Origin: Acidobacteriota bacterium
GTDB taxonomy: Bacteria > Acidobacteriota > Terriglobia > Bryobacterales > Bryobacteraceae
Assembly (NCBI GenBank): GCA_947505565.1
Contig: CANNLB010000107.1
Coordinates: 1-7,375, forward strand
Length of the DNA: 7,375 nucleotides
Direction of reading: 5' to 3'
Both the position numbers and the translations under genes were made by a program. Shown piece by piece: positions 1 to 6,979 of this stretch; positions within the stretch are counted from its first letter, which is position 1, and each line of letters starts with the position of its first letter. Under the pieces are notes generated by a model. It had not been told where the DNA came from and ran no database searches. It worked only from the letters and a program-made list of their open reading frames with translations.

Positions 1-234
1 GGATTGGCGCAGCGGGCATTTCTAACTGGAGTCTACCCTACGGGTTGTGCCCGTTTCCGGCGGTGTATTTGTAAGTTGTTGAAATAAGGGAAACCATAAA
101 TTTCGATGGTCGGTGACAACCCTAGAGAGCGAGGGAAATAGACTAGGTTTCTGGTTCGGGACGAGACTGCGACCTGGTGTTCCGAGGGCGTCGGCTTCCT
201 GCACACTTCGGCAGGTTTGGAGGACCGTCGTGGG
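1..234. other. Non-coding or unassigned left edge
   Basis: I can support no gene here. Two forward frames are open from the window edge and stop at 72-74 and 85-87. Either could be the last residues of a truncated upstream gene, but neither peptide is recognisable. The stretch from about 65 to 150 is visibly more AT-rich than the rest of the window. Two weak inverted repeats are present: a 5-bp one at 40-44/50-54 and a 5-bp one at 198-202/211-215. The second lies about 20 bp past the stop of the minus-strand acyltransferase gene and has no T-run, so it is a poor terminator candidate. Confidence 0.4.
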
Positions 235-1986
235 CTAACCAGCGAGCTCCGGACATTGACGGTGCGTTCGTAGGAGGGCGCGGAGGAGGTTCTCCATTTC
301 TACTTCGTCGTATAGAAAGTAGTGGCCCTGGCGGGGTAGCTCGTGATATCCGCCGTCGGGAATCAGAGTGTGGAGATGGCGCGCTACACCGACGGGCACT
401 ACCTGGTCGGCTAGCCCATGGGTGATCAAGACCGAGCAGGCCGTCAGTTGCGCGAGGTCGAGATGCGGGTCGGAGTACAACGCTTGTACCTCCTGGAGCA
501 TCGACCCAGGACCCTGGGCGTAGCTTTCACGGCGGTTCTGCTGGAACGCTTCTTCCACCTCCGGCCGGGAAAGCGTTTGCCGGTCGCCGGCGGATAGGCC
601 GCTTTTGATGTCCTCAAAATAGCTCTCCCAGTGGTTGAAGAGCCGATCGCCGTGCTTGGCTTCAATGCGCAAAAATTTTGACTGACGGAAACTGGCTAGC
701 TTCGCGGAAAGCAGAATATGCCAGGTCTCGTGGGAAAATCGCCGCCAGTTGGAGATGAGATGGGGGAGGCCTAAGCTGCCGGCCAAGGAGACCGCATGTA
801 GACCGGGCAAGTGGCCGCAGGCCAGCGCATAAGTCGCTCCGGCGGAGAACCCGAGAATCGAGAATGGCGCGCTTTCGCCGAGCAATTGGCTTGTCAACTC
901 GCGCACGTCGCTGGCCCAATCCGTCACGGTGCGGTTACGCGACGGGGTCGACAGACCCATGCCGGGGCGGTCCGGGGTAATTAGGCGGATGCCCAAGCGC
1001 TGCAGGAGGGCGTCATTGGCGGCCATGCACTCGATCCGGGAGCCTTGGAAGCCGTGAAAGTAAAGGATTGGCGTCCCGTCGCGCGGCCCGCGATCCATGA
1101 ACGCCAGCGTTCTGCCATCGTGTAAGGTGATTTTGGCGAATCCCGGGGCGCTTTCGCCAGGGGCGGGACGGAAGTCGGGTATGTCGGCCATCAAGTCGGC
1201 CACCGTCTCGCGCAGTCGTTCGGTATCTTGCTTCGGGTCACCCGTGGGCGATAGCGGGGCTCCGATGCGGACACGAATGCGGAACGGTGGATTGGTTTCC
1301 GCCGTTGCCGCCTCGGCGTCCATCGCGGCGAGGATGACCGTTTCCGGCGACCAGTCCAGGCGCAGGCCGCCAATTGCGGTCGGTACCACGGGGGTGCCGG
1401 CTTTCATCGCGGCGACCATGGAGCCGGTGCTCCAGTTCTGGAGCTGTCGGACGGGGTCGGCGATGGCGCGACCGGCGGGGAAGATCAACACGACGTGGCG
1501 TTCGCCTTCGCGCAGGTATGCCGCGATCGTGTCGGAGACGCCTTGCCGTTTACCCAGAAGCGGATCGGCGACGAGAAGGGCGATGCCGTAGTGGTGCAGG
1601 ACCCAGCGTTCGGCACGCACCATCCAATTTCGGTTGTCGGCGGTGATGACGATGCGGGGTACGCAGCCGATCCGGATTGCGAGCAAGTGGCCGAGGATGA
1701 AACCGTCGACGCCGGACTTGTAGGCGTGATTGGCGGCGAGTACGAACGAACCATTCGGCAGATGCTCCACTCCTTCGACCTCAATCCACCGGAGGATGTA
1801 TTTGGCAAAGAGGACTTGCATCAACCGGATGGGCCATCCTTGAGCGCGAATGACGTCCGGCGCGCCGACTAGTTCGCGCCGCAAAAAGAGATGCATCGGG
1901 ATCGCGATAGCCGCGCAGCCGAGCGCCGCGAAACCGGCGGACCGGGCGAGTTTACCCCAGAAACTCTTCGGTGCTTTCGCTCTCAT
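235..1986 (-). CDS. PlsC-like lysophospholipid acyltransferase fused to an alpha/beta hydrolase
   Basis: This 583-residue protein combines two lipid-active domains. Numbering is from the ATG at 1986. Residues about 16-35 form one hydrophobic segment, probably a membrane anchor. Residues about 65-265 are a PlsC-type acyltransferase. NH at 86-87 is followed by Asp94, giving HX6D rather than the usual HX4D. The third motif reads FPAG (169-172) rather than FPEG, and VVPTAI (200-205) matches motif IV. Residues about 282-575 are an alpha/beta hydrolase: HG at 311-312 for the oxyanion loop, DRPGMGLS at 339-346, nucleophile elbow GFSAG with Ser381, acid Asp527 in the strand ending HGLADQVVP, and catalytic His555 in GHY. 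By family knowledge the first half would acylate a lysolipid, and the second would be a lipase, esterase or thioesterase. The natural substrate is unknown. A GTG at 1998 would add four residues, but the purine-rich GAGGGA abuts it directly. The same purine tract sits at usable distance from the ATG, so I chose the ATG. The stop is TAG at 235-237. Confidence 0.9.
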   Translation of the reverse strand: MRAKAPKSFWGKLARSAGFAALGCAAIAIPMHLFLRRELVGAPDVIRAQGWPIRLMQVLFAKYILRWIEVEGVEHLPNGSFVLAANHAYKSGVDGFILGHLLAIRIGCVPRIVITADNRNWMVRAERWVLHHYGIALLVADPLLGKRQGVSDTIAAYLREGERHVVLIFPAGRAIADPVRQLQNWSTGSMVAAMKAGTPVVPTAIGGLRLDWSPETVILAAMDAEAATAETNPPFRIRVRIGAPLSPTGDPKQDTERLRETVADLMADIPDFRPAPGESAPGFAKITLHDGRTLAFMDRGPRDGTPILYFHGFQGSRIECMAANDALLQRLGIRLITPDRPGMGLSTPSRNRTVTDWASDVRELTSQLLGESAPFSILGFSAGATYALACGHLPGLHAVSLAGSLGLPHLISNWRRFSHETWHILLSAKLASFRQSKFLRIEAKHGDRLFNHWESYFEDIKSGLSAGDRQTLSRPEVEEAFQQNRRESYAQGPGSMLQEVQALYSDPHLDLAQLTACSVLITHGLADQVVPVGVARHLHTLIPDGGYHELPRQGHYFLYDEVEMENLLRALLRTHRQCPELAG

Positions 1987-1998
1987 TTTCTCCCCCAC

Positions 1999-2137
1999 TC
2001 CCTCTGGAGTTTCACACTATCACAAACCCTTGGCAGGCAAAGGTCAATCGAGTTGTTGCTGGCGAGGCCACGGCGGACCTTTCCGCGGGGTTGCGGAGTG
2101 GCGAGGGGGGTAAGTCGGCCTCGGCGCCCCCCAGAAG
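1999..2137. other. Intergenic segment upstream of the acyltransferase gene
   Basis: No gene is supported here. Besides the weak promoter candidate, the segment holds a G6 run (2105-2110) facing a C6 run (2127-2132) across 16 bp. These could pair as a short GC hairpin, but no T-run follows on either strand. The short forward frames crossing the segment have arginine-rich, low-information translations and look like chance openings. Confidence 0.4.
2016..2047 (-). promoter_or_regulatory. Possible sigma-70-like promoter for the acyltransferase-hydrolase gene
   Basis: Read on the minus strand, TTGACC (2047-2042) could be a -35 element. GATAGT (2021-2016), preceded by TGT, could be an extended -10. 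The spacer is 20 bp, longer than the usual 17, so the call is weak. The position, about 30 bp upstream of the ATG at 1986, is right for a promoter of that gene. Confidence 0.22.
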
Positions 2138-2241
2138 TTGACCATTATGTTGAGTTCTGGATTATGTAGAGTCAGGGGCCTCGGAATAGAGATCGCGAAG
2201 CCCCCATTCGTTTTGGTCTCCTTGGGACTCTACATAATTGG
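2138..2241. mobile_element. Candidate mobile-element ends or MITE-like remnant
   Basis: A perfect 13-bp inverted repeat, ATTATGTAGAGTC at 2161-2173 and its complement at 2226-2238, bounds a 78-bp segment with a 52-bp interior. The bases TGG flank both sides (2158-2160 and 2239-2241) and could be a 3-bp target duplication, though three bases can match by chance. A second direct copy of the arm, matching 11 of 13, lies 17 bp upstream at 2144-2156 (ATTATGTTGAGTT). Tandem plus inverted recognition sites are typical of transposase-binding ends, for example in IS21-type elements with multiple terminal repeats. No transposase gene is present. If mobile, this is a deletion derivative or a non-autonomous element. 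The interior can also fold: GGGGC-C-TCG (2175-2183) pairs with CGA-A-GCCCC (2196-2204) with one mismatch. Alternatives are a regulatory RNA, a protein-binding array or a long-loop terminator. Confidence 0.35.
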
Positions 2242-2242
2242 G

Positions 2243-2264
2243 TCGGGTCATAACGTTGACCCGA
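2243..2264 (-). terminator. Palindrome after the sialidase-like gene: possible terminator or operator
   Basis: TCGGGTCA (2243-2250) and TGACCCGA (2257-2264) form a perfect 8-bp inverted repeat around a 6-base loop. It begins 25 bp past the TAG stop of the minus-strand sialidase-like gene at 2290, where a transcription end would be expected. No T-run follows in the direction of transcription, so intrinsic termination is doubtful. The palindrome could instead be a protein-binding site or part of the neighbouring repeat cluster. Confidence 0.3.
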
Positions 2265-2289
2265 TGTTACGGCGGCAACTTGTGCGGTT

Positions 2290-3498
2290 CTATTCCGGAG
2301 TTTCTCTTGGCTGTACTCGGAGGTGTTCGGTGGTTCTCCGTACGCGGACTTCCCGTACGTAGATGGATTTGCTTCCGGATGGTGGAGTGAACCAAGAGTA
2401 GGCGATCAGAAAGCGGTCTTTGCCGAGAGGGAGGAGGGAGGTGTAGCCGCAGGAATCGGCCTGGATTTTCGATTTATCGGGGACGGGGACCAGCGTCGTG
2501 GGTGGCGACCAGGTTTGGCCGTAGTCGGTGGAGAAACGGAGATCGACACCGGGGCGTCCGGAGGCGAGGACGAGGACGCCGTTTTTCAGCTGCAGCAGAC
2601 GGGGCAGAACGCCAGTTTCGGTGAAGGCTTCGGGCTTTGACCAGGTGCGGCCCTGGTCGTGGGAAAGGGCTTTGTACATGGGGCCGAGGCCGTTGCCGTC
2701 GGTGGTCCGGAGGATGGCCAGGAGATCGCCGCTGGGGAGGAGCTCGAGCGCGGGCTCGGTGAAGCCGTCGCGCCGGCGGTCGGGTTCGTTGTAGAGAATA
2801 TGGCCGATCTTCTGCCAGGTGTTGCCGTTATCGGCGGAGCGGTAACTGGCGGCGGAGGTGTAGGGGCTGGGCTGGCTGGCGTGATAGTAGGGGTAAGTCA
2901 GAGCGACGAGAGAGTTGTCCTTCAACACCTTTATGTCGCCCCACCAGATTTGCGGGATGAGGCCGCCGGTGGCGTAGCGCAGGGCTTCGGGGTCATTTAG
3001 CGGATGGCTCTCCGGGGTCCACCGCGTGGTGTAGCGCTGGAAGAAGATATTACGCAGTTGGGAAGGGAGGTCATTCAGGAGATAGAGCTGAAAAGGGGTT
3101 TTGTAGCTGACGCGTTCGGCGTGCTGCGTGGGGAGTGGGATTTGCGTGATGGGGGTGGCGGGAACGGTGTCGGTGCGGAGGCGTTCGCCGTTGGGGAGTA
3201 GCAAGCCGTAGGGGCGTTTGGGGGCACCTGGATCTTCGCGCCAAGTGCGTCCGTTGTTGGTGGAGACGTAGATTTTGCGGGCTTTGCCGTATGAGGCGGC
3301 CGAGTCGGGTTCGACATGGACGAAGAGCAGGAGTTCGCCGTTGGTGCCAGCTTCGAGCGAGGGAAACTGCCAGCGGCCCCAGCGGTGTTCCTCCGATGGG
3401 CCGGCGGCGACGAGCCGCGCAGGGCCGAGTTGAACCTTTACTTGGGCAGAAAGGGATAAGGCGAGAAAAAAAAGAGAGACTCGCAAGATTCGGGCCAT
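2290..3498 (-). CDS. Secreted sialidase-like BNR/Asp-box beta-propeller protein
   Basis: This 402-residue protein starts with a probable signal peptide: Arg residues at 3 and 6, a hydrophobic core at about 7-17, and likely cleavage after Ala18 in LSA-Q. Four Asp boxes of the S-x-D/N-x-G-x-T-W type are visible at residues 79-86 (STNNGRTW), 221-228 (SADNGNTW), 279-286 (SHDQGRTW) and 323-330 (STDYGQTW). They imply a six-bladed propeller like non-viral sialidases (GH33). FTEPALELLPSGDLLAILRT (246-265) is sialidase-like: Glu248 and Arg264 are plausible active-site residues, and Tyr352 in the SCGYTSLLPL stretch (349-358) is a candidate nucleophile. The classic N-terminal RIP motif is absent; RWGRWQFPSL occupies that place. 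True sialidase activity is therefore uncertain, and another glycosidase or a binding propeller is possible. The start is ATG at 3498, with no clear Shine-Dalgarno sequence upstream. It is divergent from the receptor gene 73 bp away, which suggests joint function at the cell surface. Confidence 0.85.
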   Translation of the reverse strand: MARILRVSLFFLALSLSAQVKVQLGPARLVAAGPSEEHRWGRWQFPSLEAGTNGELLLFVHVEPDSAASYGKARKIYVSTNNGRTWREDPGAPKRPYGLLLPNGERLRTDTVPATPITQIPLPTQHAERVSYKTPFQLYLLNDLPSQLRNIFFQRYTTRWTPESHPLNDPEALRYATGGLIPQIWWGDIKVLKDNSLVALTYPYYHASQPSPYTSAASYRSADNGNTWQKIGHILYNEPDRRRDGFTEPALELLPSGDLLAILRTTDGNGLGPMYKALSHDQGRTWSKPEAFTETGVLPRLLQLKNGVLVLASGRPGVDLRFSTDYGQTWSPPTTLVPVPDKSKIQADSCGYTSLLPLGKDRFLIAYSWFTPPSGSKSIYVREVRVRRTTEHLRVQPRETPE

Positions 3499-3502
3499 TG
3501 TA

Positions 3503-3540
3503 TCGCGTTTTGAATCGTGATATCATCCGGCCGTCCGCGA
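3503..3540. promoter_or_regulatory. Concentric palindromes in the divergent intergenic region: operator candidate
   Basis: The 73-bp gap between the divergent starts contains a perfect 8-bp palindrome TGATATCA (3518-3525). Outside it lies a 5-bp inverted repeat, TCGCG (3503-3507) and CGCGA (3536-3540). Both pairs share the same centre, between 3521 and 3522. Such symmetry would suit a dimeric regulator controlling both the sialidase-like gene and the receptor gene. The intervening bases are mostly not symmetric, and no convincing -35/-10 pair was found for either gene. Confidence 0.28.
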
Positions 3541-3563
3541 CTCGGATTAAACTTCTTTCTTTT

Positions 3564-3568
3564 GAGGT
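3564..3568 (+). promoter_or_regulatory. Ribosome binding site of the receptor gene
   Basis: GAGGT ends three bases before the ATG at 3572. The spacing is short, but it is the only purine-rich anti-Shine-Dalgarno match nearby, and it supports this start, which immediately precedes a good signal peptide. Confidence 0.5.
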
Positions 3569-3571
3569 CCT

Positions 3572-6500
3572 ATGGTTTCCACGTGCCGTACTTACTTGTT
3601 TCTTTTACTGACCGGATTGCTCCTGCTGGCGCAAGTGCAACCGGTTGGCACCGTTGACGGTTCGGTATTGGATAGTTCAGGCGGAGCAGCGGCCGGGGTA
3701 AAGGTTACGCTGCGCAATTTGGAAACAGGGGTTGCCCGAGGCACCCAATCCAACGAAAGCGGAAACTATTTTTTCCCGTTGGTGAATCCGGGCCGATACG
3801 AGGCTTCTGTGGAGAAGGCCGGTTTTAAGAAGGCCTTACAGGAGTTGACGGTGCGCACGGGCATCCGCGCCACGGCCGATTTTACGCTGCAACTAGGGCA
3901 GGTGACCGAGTCGGTACAGGTGACAGGGGAGTCGCCGTTGCTGGAGGTTTCGACGTCTTCGGTGAGTCGAAATATCACGCAGAAGACGGTGCAAGATATG
4001 CCGCTGCTGGGGCGGAATGTTTTGATGCTCGTGAATCTCGCGCCGGGGATTACAAATAACTCGCCGACGGGGAGTTCGACGGGGTTGATCGACATCGACA
4101 GCGTCTCCTACACGTCCGCTTCGGGCGCGAGCAACCGCACGAATGAATTTTTGCTGGACGGCATTCCGAACAACGTTTCCGACCGTGTTGCCTACATTCC
4201 GAGCGTGGATGACGTGGAAGAGTTTACGGTGTCGACGAACGCCCTGGACGCCGAGTACGGCCACGGCGGCGGCATGTACGTGAACGTAGTTACCAAGGGC
4301 GGGACCAACGCGCTGCACGGCAACCTGTACGAATTCCTGCGCAACGACAAGCTGAACGCCAACAGTTTTTTCGGCAACCGGGCGGGCTCGCCGCGGCCGG
4401 TGTTCCGGTTCAACCAATACGGGCTGACGGCGGGCGGCCCGCTCGTGAAGAACAAGACCTTTTGGTTTTTCAACTTTGAGGGGTTGCGGCAGCGGACGCC
4501 GGCGATTTACCGATTTACGGTGCCGACGGCGCTGCAGCGTACGGGCGATTTCTCGCAGACGCTCAACGTGGCTGGGGTTGCGTTCCAGATCGCCGACCCG
4601 TTGACGACAACGCCGGCGGGCGCGCGCACTTTGTTTCCGGGCGGCAAGATACCGGCGACGCGACTGAACGCGGTGGCACGGAACGTGATTGGTCGCTATC
4701 CGGCGGCAAATCTGCCGGGCGACAACAACACGGGCGCGAACAATTTCTTTGGTCAGGTACCTGCGCCGTACGATGGCGAGAACTACTCGGTGCGCATCGA
4801 CCAGAACTTCAAGAACCATCGGCTTTTCGGACGTTGGTCGGCCAACGAGGGCTTCCCCGGCACGCCGACGCCGTGGGACATCGGCGGCGGCGTGGGCGCG
4901 CTGGAGGGCAACAACCGGGCACAGACGTCGATCGGGCTCAGCGATATCTACACCGTGAATCCGTCGATGGTGATCACGGCACAGGCGGGGTTCACACGAT
5001 GGACGCAGCAGGGGACGCACCCGGATTTCGATCAGTCGACGCTGGGGATTTCGCCTTCGCTCATCAGCCAGATGCAGCAGAAGATTTTCCCGCGGTTCAA
5101 CATCGCCGACAGCTACTACATCGGGGCGTCCGAGGGCCGGTGGTACGAGCATACGAATACGTTTTCTTTCAACCTGGGGGTGTCGAAAAACTGGCGGAGC
5201 CACAATATGAAGTTTGGCCTTCAGAGCCAGGTGAAGCAGAACAACTCGCAGGGTGCCAATCGGCCCGGCGGGGAGTATAACTTCGACCGCGGTTTCACGC
5301 AGCCAAGCGCTTTCACAACGGGCAACAATCTGGGCAATGGCATTGCCAGTTTCCTGTTGGGATATGCCAGCAGCGGCCTGTTGAACCTGCGCGCGGCGAC
5401 CGCACCGCAAAGCCCGTTCTACGGCTTCTACTTCCAGGACGACTACAAAGTGAACTCGAAGCTGACGCTCAACTTCGGCTTACGATACGACCTGATGCTG
5501 GGCATCACCGAACGCTACAACCAGAACACCCTGGGGTTCGACCTGGTAAATTCCAACCCGATTGAAGCGGCGGCGAAGACGGCCTATTCCACGAGTCCGA
5601 TTCCGGAACTGGCGGCGGCGAACTTTACGGCGAAGGGGGGGCTGTTCTTCGCCACCAAGGACAACCGGCGGAGCATTATCGCGGACAAAACCAACTGGCA
5701 GCCTCGCATCGGCCTGGCCTATCGCGTACTGCCGAAGACGGTGATCCGCACGGGCTACGGCATTTTCTATTCGGTCTGGTGGCAACCGTTTGTAAACGCC
5801 ACGGGTTTTTCGGCGCAGACCGACATGGTTTCCACGCTGGACGGCGGGTTGACGCCGGCCGATACGCTGGCCAATCCGTTCCCGAACGGGCTTGTGCAGC
5901 CTACGGGGGCGGGGTTGGGGCTGAAAACCCTGCTGGGCCAGACACTTTCGCCCTACGATTATTCGCGCAAGAACATCCGCAACGATCGCTGGAGCTTCGG
6001 GTTCCAGCAGGAACTCCGCCGCAACCTGCAGTTCGAAGTGAACTACGTGGGCCAGCGCGCACCGAACTTAATCGCCAGCACGAGCGCCAGCGATTCCGGC
6101 AAGGTGATCAACGCGGGCTGGAACGGCACGGGCGGCACCTTTGACCAGAAGTACTACGGGCTGGGTGCGCGTCTGAACGTGCGGGTTCCGAATCCGTTCC
6201 AGGGACTGATTCCGGCGCCGAGCGGCTTGGCTGGATCGACGTTGACGGTGGCGCAGTTGCTGAACCCCTATCCGGCGTTTGGCAACATCAACCTGAACCG
6301 GTCGCCCGGCGGGACGAGCAACTACAACTCGCTGCAGATCAGCGCGACGCAGCGCCTGGCGGGCGGGGCGATGGTACAAGTGGCCTATACCTTCTCCAAG
6401 CAAATGGAGACGTTGCGCTACATAGAGCCGAGCGATCCGGCGCCGGCGCGAATGATTGGGCAGTTCGACAATCCGCACCGGCTGTCGTCGGGCATTCTGT

Positions 6501-6973
6501 ACGAATTGCCATTCGGCAAAGGCCGCCTGGCGTCGGGCCTGACGGCGCTGAATAAGGTGATCGGCGGTTGGCAGTGGAGCGCTATGTACATTTACCAGAC
6601 GGGAGCGGCGGTAGCGCTGCCGGCAGCGCTCGCGACGGGAGTGAATCCGAAGCTCGACAACCCGACAATTACCAACTGGTTTAACGGCGGGTCGATGGCG
6701 GTGTTGCCCGGCTTCACGGCGCGGCGCAATCCCTACTTCTGGACGGGGCTGCGCGGGCCGACGATCAACAATTGGGACATGGGCTTCATCAAGAACACCA
6801 CGGTCTACAAGGAGCGGGTGAAGCTGCAGTTCCGGTTGGAGATGATCAACGCGTTTAACCGCGTATGGTTTGGGGGTATGAACACCAACCTCACGAGTGC
6901 AACTTACACCCAGCTGACGGGGCAGGCGAACCAGCCTCGCAACATTCAGGTTGGGTTGAAGTTAAGCTTTTAA
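3572..6973 (+). CDS. Oar-like TonB-dependent outer-membrane receptor with carboxypeptidase-regulatory-like domain
   Basis: This 1133-residue outer-membrane protein is of the type greatly expanded in Acidobacteriota. It has a signal peptide (basic start, hydrophobic core about 8-19, cleavage near Ala20-Gln21) with no lipobox. Residues about 25-118 form a carboxypeptidase-regulatory-like/Cna-B beta-sandwich (TVDGSVLDSSGGAAAGVKV, then the NESGNYFFPLVNPGRYEASV stretch at 61-80). Residues about 130-245 are the plug domain, including NEFLLDGIPN (191-200), the VDDVEEFTV stretch (212-220) and VNVVTKGGTNALHGNLYEFL (237-256). The rest is a beta-barrel with family landmarks GGPLVKNKTFWFFNFEGLR (288-306) and FQDDYKVNSKLTLNFGLRYD (from 621). 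The chain ends VGLKLSF with a terminal aromatic, as expected for recognition by the BAM machinery. I recognise no clear TonB box. Its length is usual for the family. Such proteins are presumed to take up or bind large substrates, often carbohydrates or peptides. The divergent sialidase-like gene makes a glycan a reasonable guess, but the sequence does not show the ligand. Confidence 0.93.
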   Translation: MVSTCRTYLFLLLTGLLLLAQVQPVGTVDGSVLDSSGGAAAGVKVTLRNLETGVARGTQSNESGNYFFPLVNPGRYEASVEKAGFKKALQELTVRTGIRATADFTLQLGQVTESVQVTGESPLLEVSTSSVSRNITQKTVQDMPLLGRNVLMLVNLAPGITNNSPTGSSTGLIDIDSVSYTSASGASNRTNEFLLDGIPNNVSDRVAYIPSVDDVEEFTVSTNALDAEYGHGGGMYVNVVTKGGTNALHGNLYEFLRNDKLNANSFFGNRAGSPRPVFRFNQYGLTAGGPLVKNKTFWFFNFEGLRQRTPAIYRFTVPTALQRTGDFSQTLNVAGVAFQIADPLTTTPAGARTLFPGGKIPATRLNAVARNVIGRYPAANLPGDNNTGANNFFGQVPAPYDGENYSVRIDQNFKNHRLFGRWSANEGFPGTPTPWDIGGGVGALEGNNRAQTSIGLSDIYTVNPSMVITAQAGFTRWTQQGTHPDFDQSTLGISPSLISQMQQKIFPRFNIADSYYIGASEGRWYEHTNTFSFNLGVSKNWRSHNMKFGLQSQVKQNNSQGANRPGGEYNFDRGFTQPSAFTTGNNLGNGIASFLLGYASSGLLNLRAATAPQSPFYGFYFQDDYKVNSKLTLNFGLRYDLMLGITERYNQNTLGFDLVNSNPIEAAAKTAYSTSPIPELAAANFTAKGGLFFATKDNRRSIIADKTNWQPRIGLAYRVLPKTVIRTGYGIFYSVWWQPFVNATGFSAQTDMVSTLDGGLTPADTLANPFPNGLVQPTGAGLGLKTLLGQTLSPYDYSRKNIRNDRWSFGFQQELRRNLQFEVNYVGQRAPNLIASTSASDSGKVINAGWNGTGGTFDQKYYGLGARLNVRVPNPFQGLIPAPSGLAGSTLTVAQLLNPYPAFGNINLNRSPGGTSNYNSLQISATQRLAGGAMVQVAYTFSKQMETLRYIEPSDPAPARMIGQFDNPHRLSSGILYELPFGKGRLASGLTALNKVIGGWQWSAMYIYQTGAAVALPAALATGVNPKLDNPTITNWFNGGSMAVLPGFTARRNPYFWTGLRGPTINNWDMGFIKNTTVYKERVKLQFRLEMINAFNRVWFGGMNTNLTSATYTQLTGQANQPRNIQVGLKLSF

Positions 6974-6979
6974 GCGGGG

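Noticed and set aside
22..204. Minus-strand open frame of 60 codons at the left edge
   Set aside because: No recognisable motif, no clear ribosome site, and it spans the AT-rich patch. Not enough to call a gene.
3893..5410. Long minus-strand open frame of 505 codons inside the receptor gene
   Set aside because: It is antisense to a strongly supported receptor. Its translation is Arg/Val/His-rich without domains, which is typical of the shadow frame of a GC-rich gene.
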